From the NCBI GenBank assembly GCA_026770025.1, contig JAMXDE010000004.1, forward strand, positions 186,001 to 250,000: a DNA stretch of 64,000 nt, in the 5' to 3' direction. How positions within the stretch are numbered: the first letter of the stretch is position 1; each line of letters begins with the position of its first letter. The stretch is from Craspedostauros australis. Its lineage: Eukaryota > Bacillariophyta > Bacillariophyceae > Mastogloiales > Achnanthaceae. The notes under the pieces are model-generated. The model saw nothing but the letters and a program-made list of their open reading frames with translations, had not been told where the DNA came from and made no database searches. The translations under genes and the position numbers were made by a program. Below, piece by piece: positions 63,801 to 64,000 of the stretch.

Positions 63801-64000
63801 TTGAACAATGCGATCTGGGCTGCCTTCATGTACACCTACGTTGGGTTGCACACCGGGCACAACTTGAACGAGGTGTACCAAGATCATCGAATCTACTTGC
63901 AACTAACGTATGGTTGCGAGTTGGCAAGGCAGGAAGAAAAGCTGAATGTACTCGACAGTCTCGTTCGCAGATTGCTGGGGCAACCGTACGAACCGAAGGA
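60804..64000 (+). CDS. Large STAND ATPase, 2 (incomplete at window end)
   Basis: An open frame of 1065 codons running uninterrupted to the end of the window, so the 3' end is missing. It begins MSPTPSNSTNEPSQIDDLLQ. After a disordered Ser/Asn leader come FDRIGLAGRSDEVRIMDDVL (AAA_16 sensor), Walker A LLAGSSGSGKSAL (about 176), KFDLRRVDHQMPLEGVKSAL, and Walker B IVWVLDDLQWADAAS (about 380). Lid and winged-helix parts follow (NALFVQHFIRMLVDQDLL, ALLSFVHDKVQEAALKLL), then a helical array (about 690 onward: AGRHAMSCVSCKIAAQYFQN, LATLKGLIGLSSKVKQ, LVLARLNDVQTATAYANYAA). It is a diverged paralogue of the gene at 53094 but lacks the Cys/His insertion. A kinase or cyclase domain could still follow outside the window. 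Confidence 0.85.
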   Translation, partial: MSPTPSNSTNEPSQIDDLLQRSDSTKDGNSSFGSSRELEVDLVDRSSGMYDYIASSTYSTASSSVDSDSNSNRDVDGADGPSGSMRSCRALGPKSSREKLREFSCEQLHFDRIGLAGRSDEVRIMDDVLQSHFVAMPPPATKTAHKQLHEMDTSLHNGTRRASLSITSRRSLVLLAGSSGSGKSALAQQLRPKVRRQRGLFVYTKFDLRRVDHQMPLEGVKSALNDICSSIMHLKQKPSANDIHCGGNPRASSAGDKFKLLQHAIMAGLDADALGILSANIANLIDIINVHNDEEMATADAPHGARHIRRTNSSRNRNRFVPDAHESVGTSTSTNRKGQPILNSSLHDSNNSLSIDMQADQLKFIISRFFQIVTSIIPIVWVLDDLQWADAASMDTIQRCLLDGRIRSMMVVGAYRSNEVSDLLEATLEEIDSCKQPHSLRVECINVGDLAVDDVQQILVQLLNPKSADTVDELSAIIHSKTHGNALFVQHFIRMLVDQDLLCYNVGMSKWTWNEKHVQQQTDATKNVLDLLMSKLQHLEAARHVLPLMACLGNSCHESMVRMALEGFSDHSGQSRWFEVMFGTHPSTVAKNLRLDLEMCQRNGLIVQQGRDMSNPLDESDGATKTMRTTSSMVPTPESSNALLSFVHDKVQEAALKLLAADKLPELKFRIGKMLLESMTEKELRLHTFVTVNLINNRLDLLPGHIGARCNPIRSKASTLNYYAGRHAMSCVSCKIAAQYFQNAIDLMPNDHWSQRHMNHSVEVYIAAAECAFINADMMMLEKYAKAVQNSACSKLDKLRVYHLMIGTSRTVKHRDETSFNPIMFGLNVLRGMGSRIPEGRRRQKLATLKGLIGLSSKVKQKWAPALLHTLKYTTNKEALAYMMTLDRLVDACFQDRPDLLPLLLIDGVRKSFEVGLTPWSGPAFAGLANLVLARLNDVQTATAYANYAATMVESMENHEAKNRTLIVASSRALSWDVPFSQLLKKFSDIHDASMSAGDLNNAIWAAFMYTYVGLHTGHNLNEVYQDHRIYLQLTYGCELARQEEKLNVLDSLVRRLLGQPYEPK

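Noticed and set aside
1-64000. CRISPR array, rRNA, or bacterial operon structure
   Set aside because: There are no regularly spaced direct repeats and no rRNA core motifs. Introns and Kozak-like starts show a eukaryotic nuclear sequence.

Overview
This window comes from the nuclear genome of a eukaryotic microalga, most likely a pennate diatom. Supporting evidence: a DUF6824 protein (a family best known from diatoms) fused to a diatom-style CRAL-TRIO region, an LRR protein with the diatom C-terminal NSAGRH/YYLL signature, two GABA-B-like class C GPCRs, PknK-type STAND ATPases, a Ty1/copia element resembling diatom CoDi elements, short GT-AG introns, and Gln/Asn/Ala low-complexity tracts in otherwise conserved proteins. 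The standard code is used, with TGA and TAG both acting as stops. Naming the genus is not possible from sequence alone.

Layout. 1-21 kb: a two-exon class C GPCR gene (1856-5437) and a near-identical second copy (17257-20855) lie about 15.4 kb apart in the same direction. Between them are a seipin homologue with an interrupted frame (8950-10700), a two-exon CRAL-TRIO/DUF6824 gene on the minus strand (11541-13728), and a solo LTR with a perfect 6-bp target duplication (15354-16016). 21-34 kb is a compact gene-rich block: RPB10/RPABC5 (two exons), a PH-START membrane protein, a secreted Cys-containing protein of unknown function, a MAPR-type cytochrome b5 protein (minus), an LRR protein, and a D-aminoacyl-tRNA deacylase 2/ATD-like protein (minus).

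34-51 kb is a repeat-rich graveyard. It holds a tRNA-like pol III unit, two ankyrin-repeat pseudogene fragments, diverged copies of a copia-type LTR, a decayed and 5'-truncated PRMT5 gene, and one apparently healthy gene for an HtrL/YibB-type Golgi glycosyltransferase. A young, whole-looking copia element follows (43821-50498) with 530-bp LTRs, a cagtt target duplication and one long Gag-Pol frame. The two ankyrin fragments stop and start at nearly the same point of a repeat unit, and each abuts an LTR end, so the 6.7 kb between them may be an insertion or rearrangement that split one gene.

53-64 kb: two large STAND ATPases (53094-57524, and 60804 running off the window end) flank a METTL25/Methyltransf_32-like methyltransferase with a probable organellar targeting peptide.

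Together the genes suggest ligand sensing (GPCRs, STAND ATPases), lipid handling (seipin, PH-START, CRAL-TRIO, MAPR), and core information processing (RPB10, tRNA proofreading). They are interspersed with retroelement activity that has visibly damaged host genes.
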